Positions 18,079 to 28,253 of a DNA stretch of 64,000 bases are shown here, one piece after another. The notes beneath the pieces were generated by a model. The model worked only from the letters and a program-made list of their open reading frames with translations. It was not told where the DNA came from and did not search any database. This DNA is from Yoonia maricola (lineage in GTDB: Bacteria > Pseudomonadota > Alphaproteobacteria > Rhodobacterales > Rhodobacteraceae). Made by a program: the position numbers and the translations under genes. Position 1 is the stretch's first letter; the number at the start of each line of letters is the position of its first letter. Where the stretch lies: the NCBI RefSeq assembly GCF_002797915.1, contig NZ_PGTY01000001.1, positions 372,001 through 436,000 on the forward strand, written 5' to 3'.

Positions 18079-18079
18079 C
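18060..18079. promoter_or_regulatory. Perfect inverted repeat after bolA
   Basis: GGCGCGTAT-AC-ATACGCGCC has 9-bp arms and a 2-bp centre, eight bases downstream of the bolA stop codon. It could be a transcript-end or attenuator hairpin, or an operator. Confidence 0.45.
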
Positions 18080-18087
18080 AAGTTTGT

Positions 18088-18324
18088 TCATTCAGGTGCC
18101 TTGGTCGTCAAACCGAGCGCGTGCAGTTCGCCATTGTTCCCGTCCATCTTGCCTTTCAAAGCCGCATAGACGGCACGTTGTTGTTGGAGGCGGTTCTTGC
18201 CCCGAAAGCTTTCGTCGATGACCTCTGCGGCAAAATGCGCCCCATCGTCGCCCTGGACGTTGATTGTCGCATCTGGAAAGGCTTCGCGCAGCAGCGTCTC
18301 GATTTCGTGGGCGGTGATCGGCAT
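18088..18324 (-). CDS. bolA: BolA family protein
   Basis: 78 aa, the short BolA/IbaG form. The class II KH-like fold is represented by EIETLLREAFPDATINVQGDDGAHF, FRGKNRLQQQRAVYAAL and the C-terminal GELHALGLTT. BolA proteins pair with CGFS glutaredoxins through a bridging [2Fe-2S] cluster; grxD lies just downstream on the same strand. The start ATG has AAGGA upstream. Confidence 0.93.
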   Translation of the reverse strand: MPITAHEIETLLREAFPDATINVQGDDGAHFAAEVIDESFRGKNRLQQQRAVYAALKGKMDGNNGELHALGLTTKAPE

Positions 18325-18384
18325 TGGTGGTCCTTTTGATCAGTTGCTCTTAACCTAGGGGCGGTGGTGCCGGTGGACAAGTGT

Positions 18385-18423
18385 GGATGCCTCCGGCGGG
18401 AGTTTTTGGGCCAAGATGAAGTG
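18385..18423 (+). repeat. Intergenic repeat, copy 2 (GATGCCTCCGGCGGGAG type)
   Basis: The ~38-base element GGATGCCTCCGGCGGGAG-TTTTTG-GGCCAAGATGAAGTG lies 19 bases beyond the purL stop. It is nearly identical to copy 3 at 51546 apart from the TTTTTG/TTTCCC centre. It behaves as a dispersed, gene-end-associated element rather than coding DNA. Confidence 0.7.
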
Positions 18424-18441
18424 AGGGTCTATCCATTTGCC

Positions 18442-20601
18442 CTAGGCAACAGCACGTTCAAAGGCTGTCCGGAAGCTGTGGCTGAGGTCGGACAGCGGTG
18501 CGCTTTGGCTGCCGAAGGTGACGTCGCCGCCGCCTGCTTTGCCCACCGTTGTCAGCGTGACGCCTGCCTGATTGGCAGCGATCATTAATGCCTCTGCCTG
18601 ATCGAAATTGCAGGCGATGAGGTAGCGTGCCTGATCTTCGCCAAAGAGCGTGGGCGTGTCTTCGATATCAAGGGTGACACCAACGCCAGCAGTCTCGGCC
18701 AATTCAAACGCAGCCAAGGCGAGGCCGCCATCGGCAAGGTCAGTGCAGGCTTTGATATGGGCGTGGTTGGCGCGGATGAAGTCGCCGTGCGCTTTCTCTG
18801 CGGCAAGGTCAACGGGCGGTGCGTCGCCTTCTGCCCGGTCATAGACTTCGGCGAGCAAGGCGGATTGGCCAAGGTGGCCCGTTGTTTCGCCCAAAAGCAG
18901 CAGGAGGTGACCTTCGCGCAGGTCGCCTGTGATCATGTGATCGGGGTGGTTGATGATGCCGACGGCGCCGATTGTCGGGGTTGGCAAGATGCCTTTGCCG
19001 TCGGTTTCATTATAGAGCGAGACGTTGCCGGAGACGATCGGCATGTCGAGTGCCGCGACCGCTTCACCGATCCCTTGGATGGCACCGACGAATTGCCCCA
19101 TGATGCGCGGCTTTTCCGGGTTGCCGAAGTTCATGTTGTCTGTTGTGGCAAGTGGGGTGGCACCGACAGCTGTGAGGTTGCGGTAGGCTTCGGCTACCGC
19201 TTGCTTGCCGCCCTCAACAGGGTTGGCTTTGACATAGCGCGGGGTGACGTCGCTGGTGAAGGCGAGTGCCTTGTCCGTACCGTGCACGCGTACAATGCCT
19301 GAGCCTGCGCCGGGGGTGCGGGCTGTATCGCCCATCACCTGTTGGTCGTATTGTTCATAGACCCATTGTTTACCTGCATAGTTGGGGCTGTCGATCAGGG
19401 CACGCAAACCGTCGATAGGGTGAACGCCGGTGACGTCGCCCAAAGGTGCGGCGGCAGGTATTGGTTCCCATGGTCTGTCATATTCGGGGGCAGAGCCTGA
19501 GAGTGTGGCCAGCGGCAGGTCGGCCATGACTTTACCGTTATGTTCGACGATGAAGCGGTCTTCGGCGATGGTTTCGCCGACGATGGCAAAATCGAGGTCC
19601 CACTTTTCGAATACGGCGCGGGCTTCTGCTTCAAGTTCGGGTTTGAGCACCATGAGCATGCGTTCCTGGCTTTCCGACAGCATCATCTCATAGGCGGTCA
19701 TATTGTCTTCGCGTTGGGGAACAGCGTTGAGGTTGAGTTTGACGCCGAGGCCCCCTTTATCACCCATTTCGACCGCGGAGCAGGTCAGCCCAGCGGCTCC
19801 CATATCCTGAATCGAAATGACCGCACCTGTTGCCATAAGTTCGAGTGTTGCTTCCATCAGGCGTTTTTCGGTGAATGGGTCACCGACTTGGACGGTGGGG
19901 CGTTTTTCTTCGATCGTGTCGTCGAATTCGGCGGAGGCCATCGTGGCGCCGCCCACGCCGTCGCGGCCCGTTTTGGCCCCTAGGTAGACGACTGGCATGC
20001 CGATGCCGGAGGCGGCGGAATAGAAGATCTTGTCCGCATCGGCGAGGCCTGCCGCGAAAGCGTTCACAAGGCAGTTGCCGTTGTAGGCCGGATCAAAACG
20101 GACTTCACCGCCGACGGTGGGGACACCAAAGCAGTTGCCGTAGCCGCCGACGCCTGCGACGACGCCATTGACCAATTGCCGCGTTTTTGGGTGATCCGGT
20201 GCGCCAAAACTCAGCGAGTTCATCGCAGCGATGGGGCGTGCGCCCATGGTAAAGACATCGCGCAGGATACCACCGACGCCAGTGGCCGCACCCTGATAGG
20301 GCTCAATATAGCTGGGGTGGTTGTGGCTCTCCATTTTAAAGACAACCGCTTGCCCGTCGCCGATATCGACAACGCCCGCATTTTCACCGGGGCCGCAGAT
20401 CACCTGCGGGCCTGTCGTGGGCAGGGTGCGCAGCCATTTTTTGGATGACTTGTAGGAACAGTGCTCGTTCCACATGGCTGAAAAAATGCCAAGCTCGGTA
20501 AAGCTGGGGTCACGTCCGATGATCTCAAGAATGCGCTGATATTCATCAGGCGATAGCCCGTGGGCTGCGATCAGCTCTTCGGTGATGGTTGGCTCTTGCA
20601 T
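18442..20601 (-). CDS. purL: Phosphoribosylformylglycinamidine synthase subunit II
   Basis: Fourth step of purine synthesis (FGAR to FGAM). 719 aa, the small PurL form that works with separate PurS and PurQ. Signatures are [31 protein letters not shown] with [10 protein letters not shown], and [13 protein letters not shown]; an AIRS-like ATP domain is repeated in the second half ([23 protein letters not shown]). A GGGGATAAAG site precedes the ATG. bolA and grxD follow on the same strand after a 117-bp gap containing a repeat. Confidence 0.97.
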   Translation of the reverse strand: MQEPTITEELIAAHGLSPDEYQRILEIIGRDPSFTELGIFSAMWNEHCSYKSSKKWLRTLPTTGPQVICGPGENAGVVDIGDGQAVVFKMESHNHPSYIEPYQGAATGVGGILRDVFTMGARPIAAMNSLSFGAPDHPKTRQLVNGVVAGVGGYGNCFGVPTVGGEVRFDPAYNGNCLVNAFAAGLADADKIFYSAASGIGMPVVYLGAKTGRDGVGGATMASAEFDDTIEEKRPTVQVGDPFTEKRLMEATLELMATGAVISIQDMGAAGLTCSAVEMGDKGGLGVKLNLNAVPQREDNMTAYEMMLSESQERMLMVLKPELEAEARAVFEKWDLDFAIVGETIAEDRFIVEHNGKVMADLPLATLSGSAPEYDRPWEPIPAAAPLGDVTGVHPIDGLRALIDSPNYAGKQWVYEQYDQQVMGDTARTPGAGSGIVRVHGTDKALAFTSDVTPRYVKANPVEGGKQAVAEAYRNLTAVGATPLATTDNMNFGNPEKPRIMGQFVGAIQGIGEAVAALDMPIVSGNVSLYNETDGKGILPTPTIGAVGIINHPDHMITGDLREGHLLLLLGETTGHLGQSALLAEVYDRAEGDAPPVDLAAEKAHGDFIRANHAHIKACTDLADGGLALAAFELAETAGVGVTLDIEDTPTLFGEDQARYLIACNFDQAEALMIAANQAGVTLTTVGKAGGGDVTFGSQSAPLSDLSHSFRTAFERAVA

Positions 20602-20936
20602 CTTTATCCCCCGCTGCGAGTCGCGCGTGTTTTACGGGGTTGCGTGCATAAGGGAAAGGGACGTCCGCAATCGTCTGACCTGATGCCTATAGGGGACGTT
20701 TGGTGAGATGCAGGACGGTGATAGTTGCGACCCCAAAAAAAAGCCGGGCGCGAAGCCCGGCGTAGTCCAACAGGGAGGTGAAGATGATAAGCTGTTAGGC
20801 ATCACCACCTTCACGGTTTGAGATAGTGCGCGTATTTTGACCATTCAAGAAAAATAGTGAGACGATCTTGCAAGGCCGCTATGTGTCTGGCGCATGGCTG
20901 AAGTATTGTCTCATTTCCTGTAATGGAATGAGGTGT
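20602..20936. other. Gene-free interval between purL and a LysR gene
   Basis: 335 bp. The only clear element is a minus-strand terminator (20735-20761). A 70-codon minus-strand frame across the region runs straight through that hairpin and has no recognisable protein character, so it is not called. A weak stem (GGTGAAG..CTTCAC, 20774-20816) lies upstream of the terminator; the stretch may be the 3' UTR of the LysR gene or a small RNA. Confidence 0.5.
20735..20761 (-). terminator. Rho-independent terminator downstream of the LysR gene
   Basis: On the minus strand, GCCGGGC-TTCGC-GCCCGGC (7-bp perfect stem) is followed by eight T. It lies about 175 bases after the stop of the LysR gene at 20937. 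Confidence 0.8.
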
Positions 20937-21842
20937 TTAGCTTGCAGCACTTTCCCGCATCTTGCGCCGATGGGCGAAAATTTCGTCCTGCACGAAGTCG
21001 CGAAAGGCGCTGATCCGTTTGGATTGTCGCAATTCTTCGGGGTAAGCGAGGAACACAGGGACTTCGCCACTTTCCAGATCGGGCAGGACACGTACCAGAT
21101 CAGGGAAGTCTTCGGTAACATAGTCGGGCAGCACACCGATGCCGATATTGTTGAGTACCCCTTGCAGCACGCCGAAATAGTTGTTCACCGTGAATGTGTT
21201 TGGAATATCGGCAGTCATCAGATGTTGAAGCAATGTGGCACCTGCGGCCACCTGAATGGAATTCAGGCTTTGCCCGATCAGACGGTGGTCGGACATATCT
21301 GATAATTCGGTCGGAGTGCCGTTCTGTTCCAGATAGGATTGGGTCGCATAAAGCCGCATGCGGACGGACATCAGCCGTTTGCGGATGAGATCGGCCTGTG
21401 ATGGCTCCTTCATGCGGATCGCCACATCCGCCTCGCGCATCGGCAGGTCAAGTACCCGCTCTTCAAGCATGAGGTCGATTTTGAGATCAGGGTAGAGTTC
21501 ATACAGCTTGGGCAGGCGTGGAGCGAGCCAAAGCGTGCCGAACCCGGTTGTTGTTGTGACCCGGAGTTCACCAAACACTTCCTCCTCGCTGTCGCGGATA
21601 CGGGCGGAGGCGGCCTCGAGCCTTTTGTTCATGGATTTGGTGGCGTCAAACAGCAACTCACCCTGTTCGGTCAGGATCAGTCCGCGTGCGTGGCGGTGAA
21701 ACAGGGTGGTGTTAAGTGATTCTTCGAGCGCGCGAATTTGCCTGCTGACCGCCGATTGCGACAAATGCAGTGTGTCACCTGCGTGAGTCAGCGACCCCGC
21801 GTCCGCAACCGCGTGAAATATTCTTAGCTTATCCCAGTCCAT
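20937..21842 (-). CDS. LysR-family transcriptional regulator
   Basis: 301 aa. The N-terminal helix-turn-helix (WDKLRIFHAVADAGSLTHAGDTLHLSQSAVSRQIRALEESL) is followed by a substrate-binding domain (GELRVTTTTGFGTLWLAPRL). This subtype (VKLRIFH with 'SQSAVSRQI') is common in Rhodobacteraceae. It is divergent from the indolepyruvate ferredoxin oxidoreductase gene, whose promoter has a perfect inverted repeat, so it may regulate that gene. A LacI-type palindrome lies 19-34 bases upstream of its own start. Confidence 0.92.
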   Translation of the reverse strand: MDWDKLRIFHAVADAGSLTHAGDTLHLSQSAVSRQIRALEESLNTTLFHRHARGLILTEQGELLFDATKSMNKRLEAASARIRDSEEEVFGELRVTTTTGFGTLWLAPRLPKLYELYPDLKIDLMLEERVLDLPMREADVAIRMKEPSQADLIRKRLMSVRMRLYATQSYLEQNGTPTELSDMSDHRLIGQSLNSIQVAAGATLLQHLMTADIPNTFTVNNYFGVLQGVLNNIGIGVLPDYVTEDFPDLVRVLPDLESGEVPVFLAYPEELRQSKRISAFRDFVQDEIFAHRRKMRESAAS

Positions 21843-21860
21843 AGGTCCCTGTTCGCGCGA

Positions 21861-21876
21861 TTGTTATCGTTATCAT
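21861..21876. promoter_or_regulatory. LacI-family operator-like site before the LysR gene
   Basis: TTGTTATCGTTATCAT differs at two positions from the reverse complement of the best site before gap copy 2 (ATGTTATCGTTAACAT). It is weaker than the gap sites and reported as a candidate only. Confidence 0.3.
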
Positions 21877-21941
21877 TTCACGAACATTACGCGGATATGT
21901 GGTTTTGATGCAAACATGATGCGGAATTATTTTCTGCTTTG

Positions 21942-21962
21942 TAGGTCAGTATTTTTGACCTA
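21942..21962. promoter_or_regulatory. Perfect inverted repeat in the indolepyruvate oxidoreductase promoter
   Basis: TAGGTCA-N7-TGACCTA (7-bp arms) is centred about 50 bases before the start codon at 22002, within the divergent LysR promoter region. Size and position fit an operator for the adjacent LysR regulator or an Lrp/AsnC-type protein. Confidence 0.55.
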
Positions 21963-22001
21963 TAGTTGTTCCAACGCTTTTGACGCACGAGGAGGTGCGA
22001 G

Positions 22002-25000
22002 ATGAGCCATCAGGATGTGTCACTTAATGATCGGTACGACCTGACCAAACACCAGGTTTTGCTCAATGGCACGCAAGCTCTGGTGCGCCTGATGTTGATG
22101 CAGCGCGCGCTTGACGCGGCGGCCGGGTTGGATACCGCTGGCTATGTCACTGGGTATCGTGGATCGCCCTTGGGCGCGGTCGATATGCAGATGACCCGCG
22201 CCAAAGATGTGCTTGAGCCTGCGCAGATCACCTTTCAGCCGGGATTGAACGAAGATCTTGCAGCAACCGCCCTTTGGGGCAGCCAGCAGGCCGAGCTGCG
22301 CGGTGAAGGCAAGCATGATGGCGTCTTTGGCCTGTGGTACGGCAAAGGCCCCGGTGTGGACCGCTCGGGTGATGTGATGCGCCATGCCAATATGGCGGGC
22401 ACGTCGCCCCATGGCGGGGTGATCATGGCGATGGGCGATGATCATACCGGTGAAAGTTCGACCACATTGCACCAGTCCGATTGGGCGATGATCGATGCTT
22501 ATATGCCCATCGTGTCGCCTGCCGGTGTGCAGGAGATTCTGGATTATGGTCTTTATGCGTGGGAATTGTCGCGCTTTGCCGGTGTCTGGGTTGGCCTGAA
22601 GACGATGAAGGACACGATTGAGGTCACATCTGTTGTGGATGCGAACCCTGATCGAGTGTCCTTTGTCCGCCCTGAGATCAAGATGCCGGACGGCGGTTTG
22701 AACATTCGCCTTGTCGATACCCCGCAGTTGCAAGAAGCGCGGATGATCGACCACAAACGCTTTGCGGCCGAGGCGTTTTCGCGCGCCAACAAGATGGACC
22801 AGCGCAAATGGGGCAAGCCGGGGGCGAAGATTGGTTTTGTTGCCGCCGGTAAGAACTGGCTGGACTTGCAGCACGCCCTGTCGCTGCTGAATATTGATGA
22901 GTCTGAGGCACAACGGCTGGGGATCACCACCTATAAGGTTGGGCAGGTCTGGCCGCTGGATATGGCGTCGTTTCATGAATGGGCGGAAGGCCTTGATCTG
23001 ATCGTGGTGGTCGAGGAAAAGCGCAAGCTGATCGAAGTGCAGGTCAAAGAAGCGATCTTTGATGACCGGCGTGGGCGCCGCGTGTACGGGTGGCACAAAG
23101 GTGACGAACACACCGAAGGCCGCCGCGAAGAGGTGTTCCAGACCAAAGCGGATATCAATCCGATTGTTGTCGCCGAAAAGCTGGGTCAGATTTTGATCGA
23201 AGAAGACAGATGCTCGGCCCGTGTTGCAGCCGGGGTTATGGCCTTGTCAGAGGCGCGTCGCGCTGACAATGCGCCCGAGATTGCGCAGCGTTTGCCATAT
23301 TTCTGTTCAGGCTGTCCGCATAATTCATCGACCAAAGTGCCCGAAGGGTCGCGCGCCTACGCAGGTATCGGCTGTCATTATATGGTGCAGTGGATGGATC
23401 GTGACACCGTTGGTTTCACCCAGATGGGCGGCGAGGGCGCCAATTGGGTGGGTGAGGCCCCGTTTTCGACCCGTGACCATGTATTCCAAAACCTTGGCGA
23501 TGGCACCTACAACCACTCTGGCGTGCAGGCCATTCGCTTTGCGCTGATGGCCGGCACCAACATCACCTATAAAATCCTGTATAACGATGCGGTTGCGATG
23601 ACCGGCGGGCAGGGTAATGACGGCGGGCTGACCGCTGACCAGATTTGCCGTGAAGTGCAGGCCATGGGCGTGCGCAACATTGCTTTAGTCTATGATGAAA
23701 AGGAAAATATCGCGCTGGATGAATTCCCAGATGGGCTGGACGTGCATGAACGGGCCGAGCTGCCCGCGGTACAAGAGAAATTCAGCAAATACAAAGGCGT
23801 GTCTGTCATTGTCTATGTGCAAACCTGTGCGGCGGAAAAGCGACGGCGCCGCAAGCGCGGACAGTTTCTCGACCCTGACAAGCGTGTGTTTATCAACACT
23901 GATATCTGTGAAGGTTGCGGCGATTGCGGTGTGCAATCAAACTGCGTGTCCATCGTTCCGGTCGAGACGGAGCTGGGGCGCAAACGTGCGATTGATCAGT
24001 CGTCGTGCAACAAAGATTTCTCTTGCGTTAACGGGTTTTGTCCGTCCTTCGTGACCGTTGAGGGCGCGAAGATCCGCAAAGAGGCGACAGCCCAAGTTGA
24101 CCTGCCTGATATGCCAGCACCAAAGCTGCCAGAGATTTCCGGCACCCATAACATCGTGATCACCGGCGTTGGCGGCACGGGCGTTGTGACGATCGGTGCG
24201 GTCCTTGCCATGGCGGCCCATATCGATGGCAAAGGGGCTGGCATGATGGAGATGGCAGGGCTCGCCCAGAAGGGCGGCGCTGTTCACATTCATTGCCGTA
24301 TAGGTGAAAAGCCTAGCGATATCAGCGCGATCCGGGTTGCGACCGGTGAATGCGATGCGTTGATTGGTGGCGATCTGGTGGTCTCTGCCGGGGCCAAGAC
24401 ATTGGGATTGATGAAGAACGGACGCACGAAGGGCATTGTTAATAGCCATGAGATTATCACCGGGGACTTTACCCGGAACACTGAATTCCGTTTGCCGACC
24501 GACGACCTGAAACTGTCGCTTGAGGCGCGCCTGGCAGACCGTTTGGCGATGTTTGATGCCTCTGATTTGGCCAAGGCGTTACTGGGCGACAGCATTTATT
24601 CGAATATGATGATCTTTGGTGCGGTTTGGCAAATGGGAGCAATCCCAGTAAGTTACGATGCGATCTTGCGCGCTGTGGAGTTGAACGGCGCGGCGGTGGA
24701 GCGTAACAAGCGGGCGTTTGAACTGGGGCGGTGGGCGTATTTGCATCCAGATGATGCCAAGGATTTGCTTGCGCCCACTGTTGTGACGCTGCCGCAGTCT
24801 CTGGCTGACAAAATCGCCTTTCGTGAGGCACATTTGACGGCTTATCAGGGCAAGCGTTTGGCGAAACGCTATCGCCGCTTGGTTGATCAATTCACCGACG
24901 AGGCGCTGCGCGAGGCGGTGGCGTTGGGCTATCATAAGCTGTTGTCCTATAAGGATGAATACGAGGTTGCGCGGTTGCTGGCGCAGACTAAGGACAAAGC

Positions 25001-25418
25001 GCAGGCGGAATTCGAAGGCGATCTGAAACTGACCTATCATCTTGCCCCCCCGATGCTGACCCGGACTGGCCCAGATGGGCGACCTGCCAAGAAAGCATTT
25101 GGTGCGCGCATGGCATGGGCTTTCCCGAAGCTGGCTAAACTGAAATGGCTGCGCGGTACGCCGTTTGATCCTTTTGGGCGCGCGGCGGAACGTCGAATGG
25201 AGCGGGCGCTGATCAAACAGTATGAGGTAGATATGGCCGAGGTGCTGGGCGTTGCGCGCGCGGATACACGCGAGGCCGCGATTGCCTTGGCAGGGTTGCC
25301 GCGCGATATTCGCGGTTTTGGCCCGGTGAAAGAGGCAAACGCGCGCAAAGCGGCCAAGCGCCGCGAAGAATTGCTTGCGGTTTTGCGTGCAGCGCCGATG
25401 CAACAGGCGGCAGAGTAA
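22002..25418 (+). CDS. Indolepyruvate ferredoxin oxidoreductase, fused alpha/beta
   Basis: 1138 aa. Oxidatively decarboxylates aryl/branched 2-oxo acids (e.g. indolepyruvate from tryptophan) to the acyl-CoA with ferredoxin reduction. The N-terminal thiamine-dependent alpha part shows GYRGSPLGAVDMQM, GKGPGVDRSGD and FCSGCPHNSST. The ThDP motif region is KILYNDAVAMTGGQGNDGGLT. A ferredoxin-like cluster domain (CEGCGDCGVQSNC, with CNKDFSCVNGFCPSF) precedes a gamma/beta-type domain starting GVGGTGVVTIG. Fusion of the chains is usual in proteobacteria. Strong GAGGAGGTG ribosome site. Confidence 0.95.
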   Translation: MSHQDVSLNDRYDLTKHQVLLNGTQALVRLMLMQRALDAAAGLDTAGYVTGYRGSPLGAVDMQMTRAKDVLEPAQITFQPGLNEDLAATALWGSQQAELRGEGKHDGVFGLWYGKGPGVDRSGDVMRHANMAGTSPHGGVIMAMGDDHTGESSTTLHQSDWAMIDAYMPIVSPAGVQEILDYGLYAWELSRFAGVWVGLKTMKDTIEVTSVVDANPDRVSFVRPEIKMPDGGLNIRLVDTPQLQEARMIDHKRFAAEAFSRANKMDQRKWGKPGAKIGFVAAGKNWLDLQHALSLLNIDESEAQRLGITTYKVGQVWPLDMASFHEWAEGLDLIVVVEEKRKLIEVQVKEAIFDDRRGRRVYGWHKGDEHTEGRREEVFQTKADINPIVVAEKLGQILIEEDRCSARVAAGVMALSEARRADNAPEIAQRLPYFCSGCPHNSSTKVPEGSRAYAGIGCHYMVQWMDRDTVGFTQMGGEGANWVGEAPFSTRDHVFQNLGDGTYNHSGVQAIRFALMAGTNITYKILYNDAVAMTGGQGNDGGLTADQICREVQAMGVRNIALVYDEKENIALDEFPDGLDVHERAELPAVQEKFSKYKGVSVIVYVQTCAAEKRRRRKRGQFLDPDKRVFINTDICEGCGDCGVQSNCVSIVPVETELGRKRAIDQSSCNKDFSCVNGFCPSFVTVEGAKIRKEATAQVDLPDMPAPKLPEISGTHNIVITGVGGTGVVTIGAVLAMAAHIDGKGAGMMEMAGLAQKGGAVHIHCRIGEKPSDISAIRVATGECDALIGGDLVVSAGAKTLGLMKNGRTKGIVNSHEIITGDFTRNTEFRLPTDDLKLSLEARLADRLAMFDASDLAKALLGDSIYSNMMIFGAVWQMGAIPVSYDAILRAVELNGAAVERNKRAFELGRWAYLHPDDAKDLLAPTVVTLPQSLADKIAFREAHLTAYQGKRLAKRYRRLVDQFTDEALREAVALGYHKLLSYKDEYEVARLLAQTKDKAQAEFEGDLKLTYHLAPPMLTRTGPDGRPAKKAFGARMAWAFPKLAKLKWLRGTPFDPFGRAAERRMERALIKQYEVDMAEVLGVARADTREAAIALAGLPRDIRGFGPVKEANARKAAKRREELLAVLRAAPMQQAAE

Positions 25419-25489
25419 CAATCTTTGTCATGGGATTGTTGGGCGCGCATGATATGCAACGTCAACTGAATACGATGTAAGAGCTGTTG

Positions 25490-26398
25490 ATGCCCAACAC
25501 CGAACGCCAAGTCGCCCGTGATATTACTTACGCCTCCTCTGCCAAGGGACGCAGCGGCCGCGTGATGATCCGAGTGATGGAAAACACCACCGGCCGTTTG
25601 CGCATGATCCGCAAGGCGCGGGGCTATGATGCCGAGGTCGCAGCGGGCGCTGATTTCTGGCAGGTGATGTCAGAACGCTATGGCGTGAACCTGAACGTGG
25701 TGGGTGGTGCGCTTGAAAATATTCCGGCCACCGGGCCATTGATCGTGGTTTCGAACCATCCCTATGGCATTCTTGATGGGCTGATGATGGGCCGCATTCT
25801 GTCCGAACGCCGTCAGGGTGATTTTCGAGTGTTGGCGCACCGCATTTTTCGCCGCGCGCCGGATCTTGAGCGGATCATCCTGCCGATTTCCTTTGATGAA
25901 ACGAAAGAGGCCGCCAAGCTGAACCTTGAGACGCGGAGCAAGGCGGTAGATTACCTTAAATCAGGCGGTGCCATTGGGATTTTTCCGGGCGGCACCGTGT
26001 CCACCTCTGCAACCCCATTTTCCAGGCCAATGGACCCAAGTTGGCGGACCTTCACAGCCAAGATGATTTCTAAATCCGGCGCGACCGTTGTGCCCGTCTT
26101 CTTTGAGGGTCACAACAGTCGTCTATTTCAGTTGGCTAGCCACCTGCACAGCACGCTGCGCACCGGCATGTTCATTCGAGAATTCAAGGCCAAGATCAAT
26201 AAACCGGTTCGCGTTGTGGTCGGGGAACCCATTCCTGCCGACACGTTGGCCCAATACAAAAAAGACCCCAAAGGGTGCATGGATTTCCTGCGCAAAGCCA
26301 CGTATGAGTTGAGCACAAGTCCGGTGGACCCCAGTTCGCTGGGGCATGAGTTTGAACAGAAGTACAAGGCACGCAATGGCAGTGGGCATATTCGATAG
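25490..26398 (+). CDS. Lysophospholipid acyltransferase family protein
   Basis: 302 aa. The acyltransferase block NHPYGILDG carries His-x5-Asp, as in the hemolysin-like LPLAT proteins, rather than the His-x4-Asp of classical Pls[11 protein letters not shown] and [15 protein letters not shown] are the downstream blocks. It probably acylates a lysophospholipid or ornithine-type lipid at the inner membrane. The start is ATG 25490, one codon after an in-frame TTG. The last 23 bases overlap murI. Confidence 0.87.
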   Translation: MPNTERQVARDITYASSAKGRSGRVMIRVMENTTGRLRMIRKARGYDAEVAAGADFWQVMSERYGVNLNVVGGALENIPATGPLIVVSNHPYGILDGLMMGRILSERRQGDFRVLAHRIFRRAPDLERIILPISFDETKEAAKLNLETRSKAVDYLKSGGAIGIFPGGTVSTSATPFSRPMDPSWRTFTAKMISKSGATVVPVFFEGHNSRLFQLASHLHSTLRTGMFIREFKAKINKPVRVVVGEPIPADTLAQYKKDPKGCMDFLRKATYELSTSPVDPSSLGHEFEQKYKARNGSGHIR

Positions 26399-27188
26399 CG
26401 GGCTAGGGGGGCTCACGGTGCTGGACGCCGTGGCGAAACGTTTGCCTGATGTGCCGCTGGTTTACATGGGCGATAGCGCGCATGCGCCTTACGGCGTGCG
26501 CACGCCAGATGATATCTATGATTTGACTACAGCGGCGACGCAGCGCTTGTTTGATGCGGGCTGCGATCTGGTGATCCTGGCCTGCAATACTGCTTCTGCC
26601 GCAGCTTTGCGCCGGATGCAGGAAGGCTGGGTGCCTGAGGGCAAGCGCGTGTTGGGTGTATTTGTTCCGCTGATCGAAGCGCTGACCGAACGGCAATGGG
26701 GCGATAACTCACCCCCACGCGAGGTGAATACCAAACATGTCGCACTTTTTGCGACGCCTGCGACCGTGTCGAGCCGCGCGTTCCAGCGTGAGTTGGCGTT
26801 CCGCGCAATCGGTGTGGATGTCGAGGCGCAGGCATGTGGCGGTGTCGTGGATGCCATTGAGGATGGCGATATGATTTTGGCTGAGGCCTTGGTCAACAGC
26901 CATGTGGATGCGCTCAAGCGGAAGATGCCAGAGCCGGATGCGGCTGTTTTGGGCTGTACGCACTACCCGCTGATGGCGCAGGAATTTCAGAAGGCGCTTG
27001 GACCGGATGTGAAGGTCTTTAGTCAAGCTGAGTTGGTCGCCGAAAGCCTTGCCGATTATCTGGAACGGCGGCCTGAGATGGTTGGCCCCGGCACTGCGCC
27101 AGCTTTCCTGACAACCGGTGACCCTGTGCAGGTGTCCAACCGCGCGACGCAGTTTTTGCGACGACAAATAACCTTTGACGCCGCGTAA
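26376..27188 (+). CDS. murI: Glutamate racemase
   Basis: Makes D-glutamate for peptidoglycan. 270 aa. It has [29 protein letters not shown], the first catalytic cysteine in [12 protein letters not shown] and the second in [10 protein letters not shown]. The start at 26376 matches the family N-terminus exactly; upstream ATGs are within the acyltransferase. Overlapping frames suggest co-transcription with the acyltransferase and probably argC. Confidence 0.95.
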   Translation: MAVGIFDSGLGGLTVLDAVAKRLPDVPLVYMGDSAHAPYGVRTPDDIYDLTTAATQRLFDAGCDLVILACNTASAAALRRMQEGWVPEGKRVLGVFVPLIEALTERQWGDNSPPREVNTKHVALFATPATVSSRAFQRELAFRAIGVDVEAQACGGVVDAIEDGDMILAEALVNSHVDALKRKMPEPDAAVLGCTHYPLMAQEFQKALGPDVKVFSQAELVAESLADYLERRPEMVGPGTAPAFLTTGDPVQVSNRATQFLRRQITFDAA

Positions 27189-27224
27189 ACCAATTTTCGA
27201 ACATTCATCCCAAGGGATACTCTT

Positions 27225-28253
27225 ATGACCTATAACGTCGCCATTCTTGGCGCTTCTGGTTACACCGGTGCCGAACTCGTGCGCCTGATCGCAACACACC
27301 CCAGCCTCAAGATCACAGGGCTGTCCGGGAACTCCAAAGCAGGCATGGCCATGGCGGATGTGTTCCCACATTTGCGCCACTTGGATCTGCCTGTTCTGAC
27401 GACGATTGAGGAAATGGACCTCAGCGCCGTCCATCTGGTGTTCTGCGCGCTGCCGCATGCCACGTCACAGGCCGTGATCTCCAAATTGCCAAAGAACCTC
27501 AAGATCATTGATCTTTCGGCTGATTTTAGGCTGCGTGATCCTGCTGATTATGAAAAATGGTATGGTAAAGGCCATGCTGCGACCGAAATGCAGGGCGAGG
27601 CTGTTTACGGTTTGACCGAATTTTACCGTGATCAGATCAAGGATGCCCGGCTGGTTGCTGGCACCGGCTGCAACGCGGCCACGGGCCAATATGCGCTGCG
27701 GCCATTGATCGAAGCAGGAGCAATTGATTTAGATCAGATCATCATCGACCTGAAATGTGCAGTATCAGGCGCAGGACGCAGCCTGAAGGAGAACCTGTTG
27801 CACGCGGAACTGTCAGAAGGGGCCCATGCTTACGCCGCTGGCGGCACGCACCGGCACTTGGGTGAGTTTGATCAGGAGTTCAGTGCCATCGCAGGCCGCC
27901 CTGTTCATGTGCAATTCACGCCACACCTTATTCCCGCCAACCGCGGCATTTTGGCAACCTGCTATGTGCAGGGTGATCCAGCGACTATATATGACACGCT
28001 GAACGCCGCTTATGCGGACGAGCCGTTTATTGAGGTACTGCCGATGGGACAACATCCGTCGATCAAACATATCCGGGCATCGAACTTTTGCCATATTGGC
28101 GTGGTCGCTGACCGTGTGCCGGGGCGGGCGATACTGATTGCGGCCTTGGATAACCTGACCAAAGGGTCTTCGGGGCAAGCGTTGCAAAACGCCAACCTGA
28201 TGCTGGGCCTGCCAGAGACAGAGGGCCTGATGCTGGCCCCGGTGTTTCCATGA
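27225..28253 (+). CDS. argC: N-acetyl-gamma-glutamyl-phosphate reductase
   Basis: Third step of arginine synthesis; 342 aa. N-terminal NADP-binding motif [26 protein letters not shown], catalytic cysteine in [16 protein letters not shown], and the C-terminal [18 protein letters not shown] and [11 protein letters not shown]...[25 protein letters not shown] precedes the ATG. The stop overlaps the ccmE start (ATGA). Confidence 0.97.
   Translation: MTYNVAILGASGYTGAELVRLIATHPSLKITGLSGNSKAGMAMADVFPHLRHLDLPVLTTIEEMDLSAVHLVFCALPHATSQAVISKLPKNLKIIDLSADFRLRDPADYEKWYGKGHAATEMQGEAVYGLTEFYRDQIKDARLVAGTGCNAATGQYALRPLIEAGAIDLDQIIIDLKCAVSGAGRSLKENLLHAELSEGAHAYAAGGTHRHLGEFDQEFSAIAGRPVHVQFTPHLIPANRGILATCYVQGDPATIYDTLNAAYADEPFIEVLPMGQHPSIKHIRASNFCHIGVVADRVPGRAILIAALDNLTKGSSGQALQNANLMLGLPETEGLMLAPVFP

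Noticed and set aside
20632-20844. 70-codon minus-strand frame after the LysR gene
   Set aside because: Runs through a strong rho-independent terminator and shows no protein-like pattern after residue ~15.
21851-21864. Second SOS box (GTTCGCGCGATTGTT)
   Set aside because: The second half is TTGTT/TGTT, not GTTC at the seven-base spacing, so it does not match the LexA box.
22020-23111. 363-codon minus-strand open frame
   Set aside because: Shadow of the indolepyruvate oxidoreductase gene caused by its GC-rich third positions.
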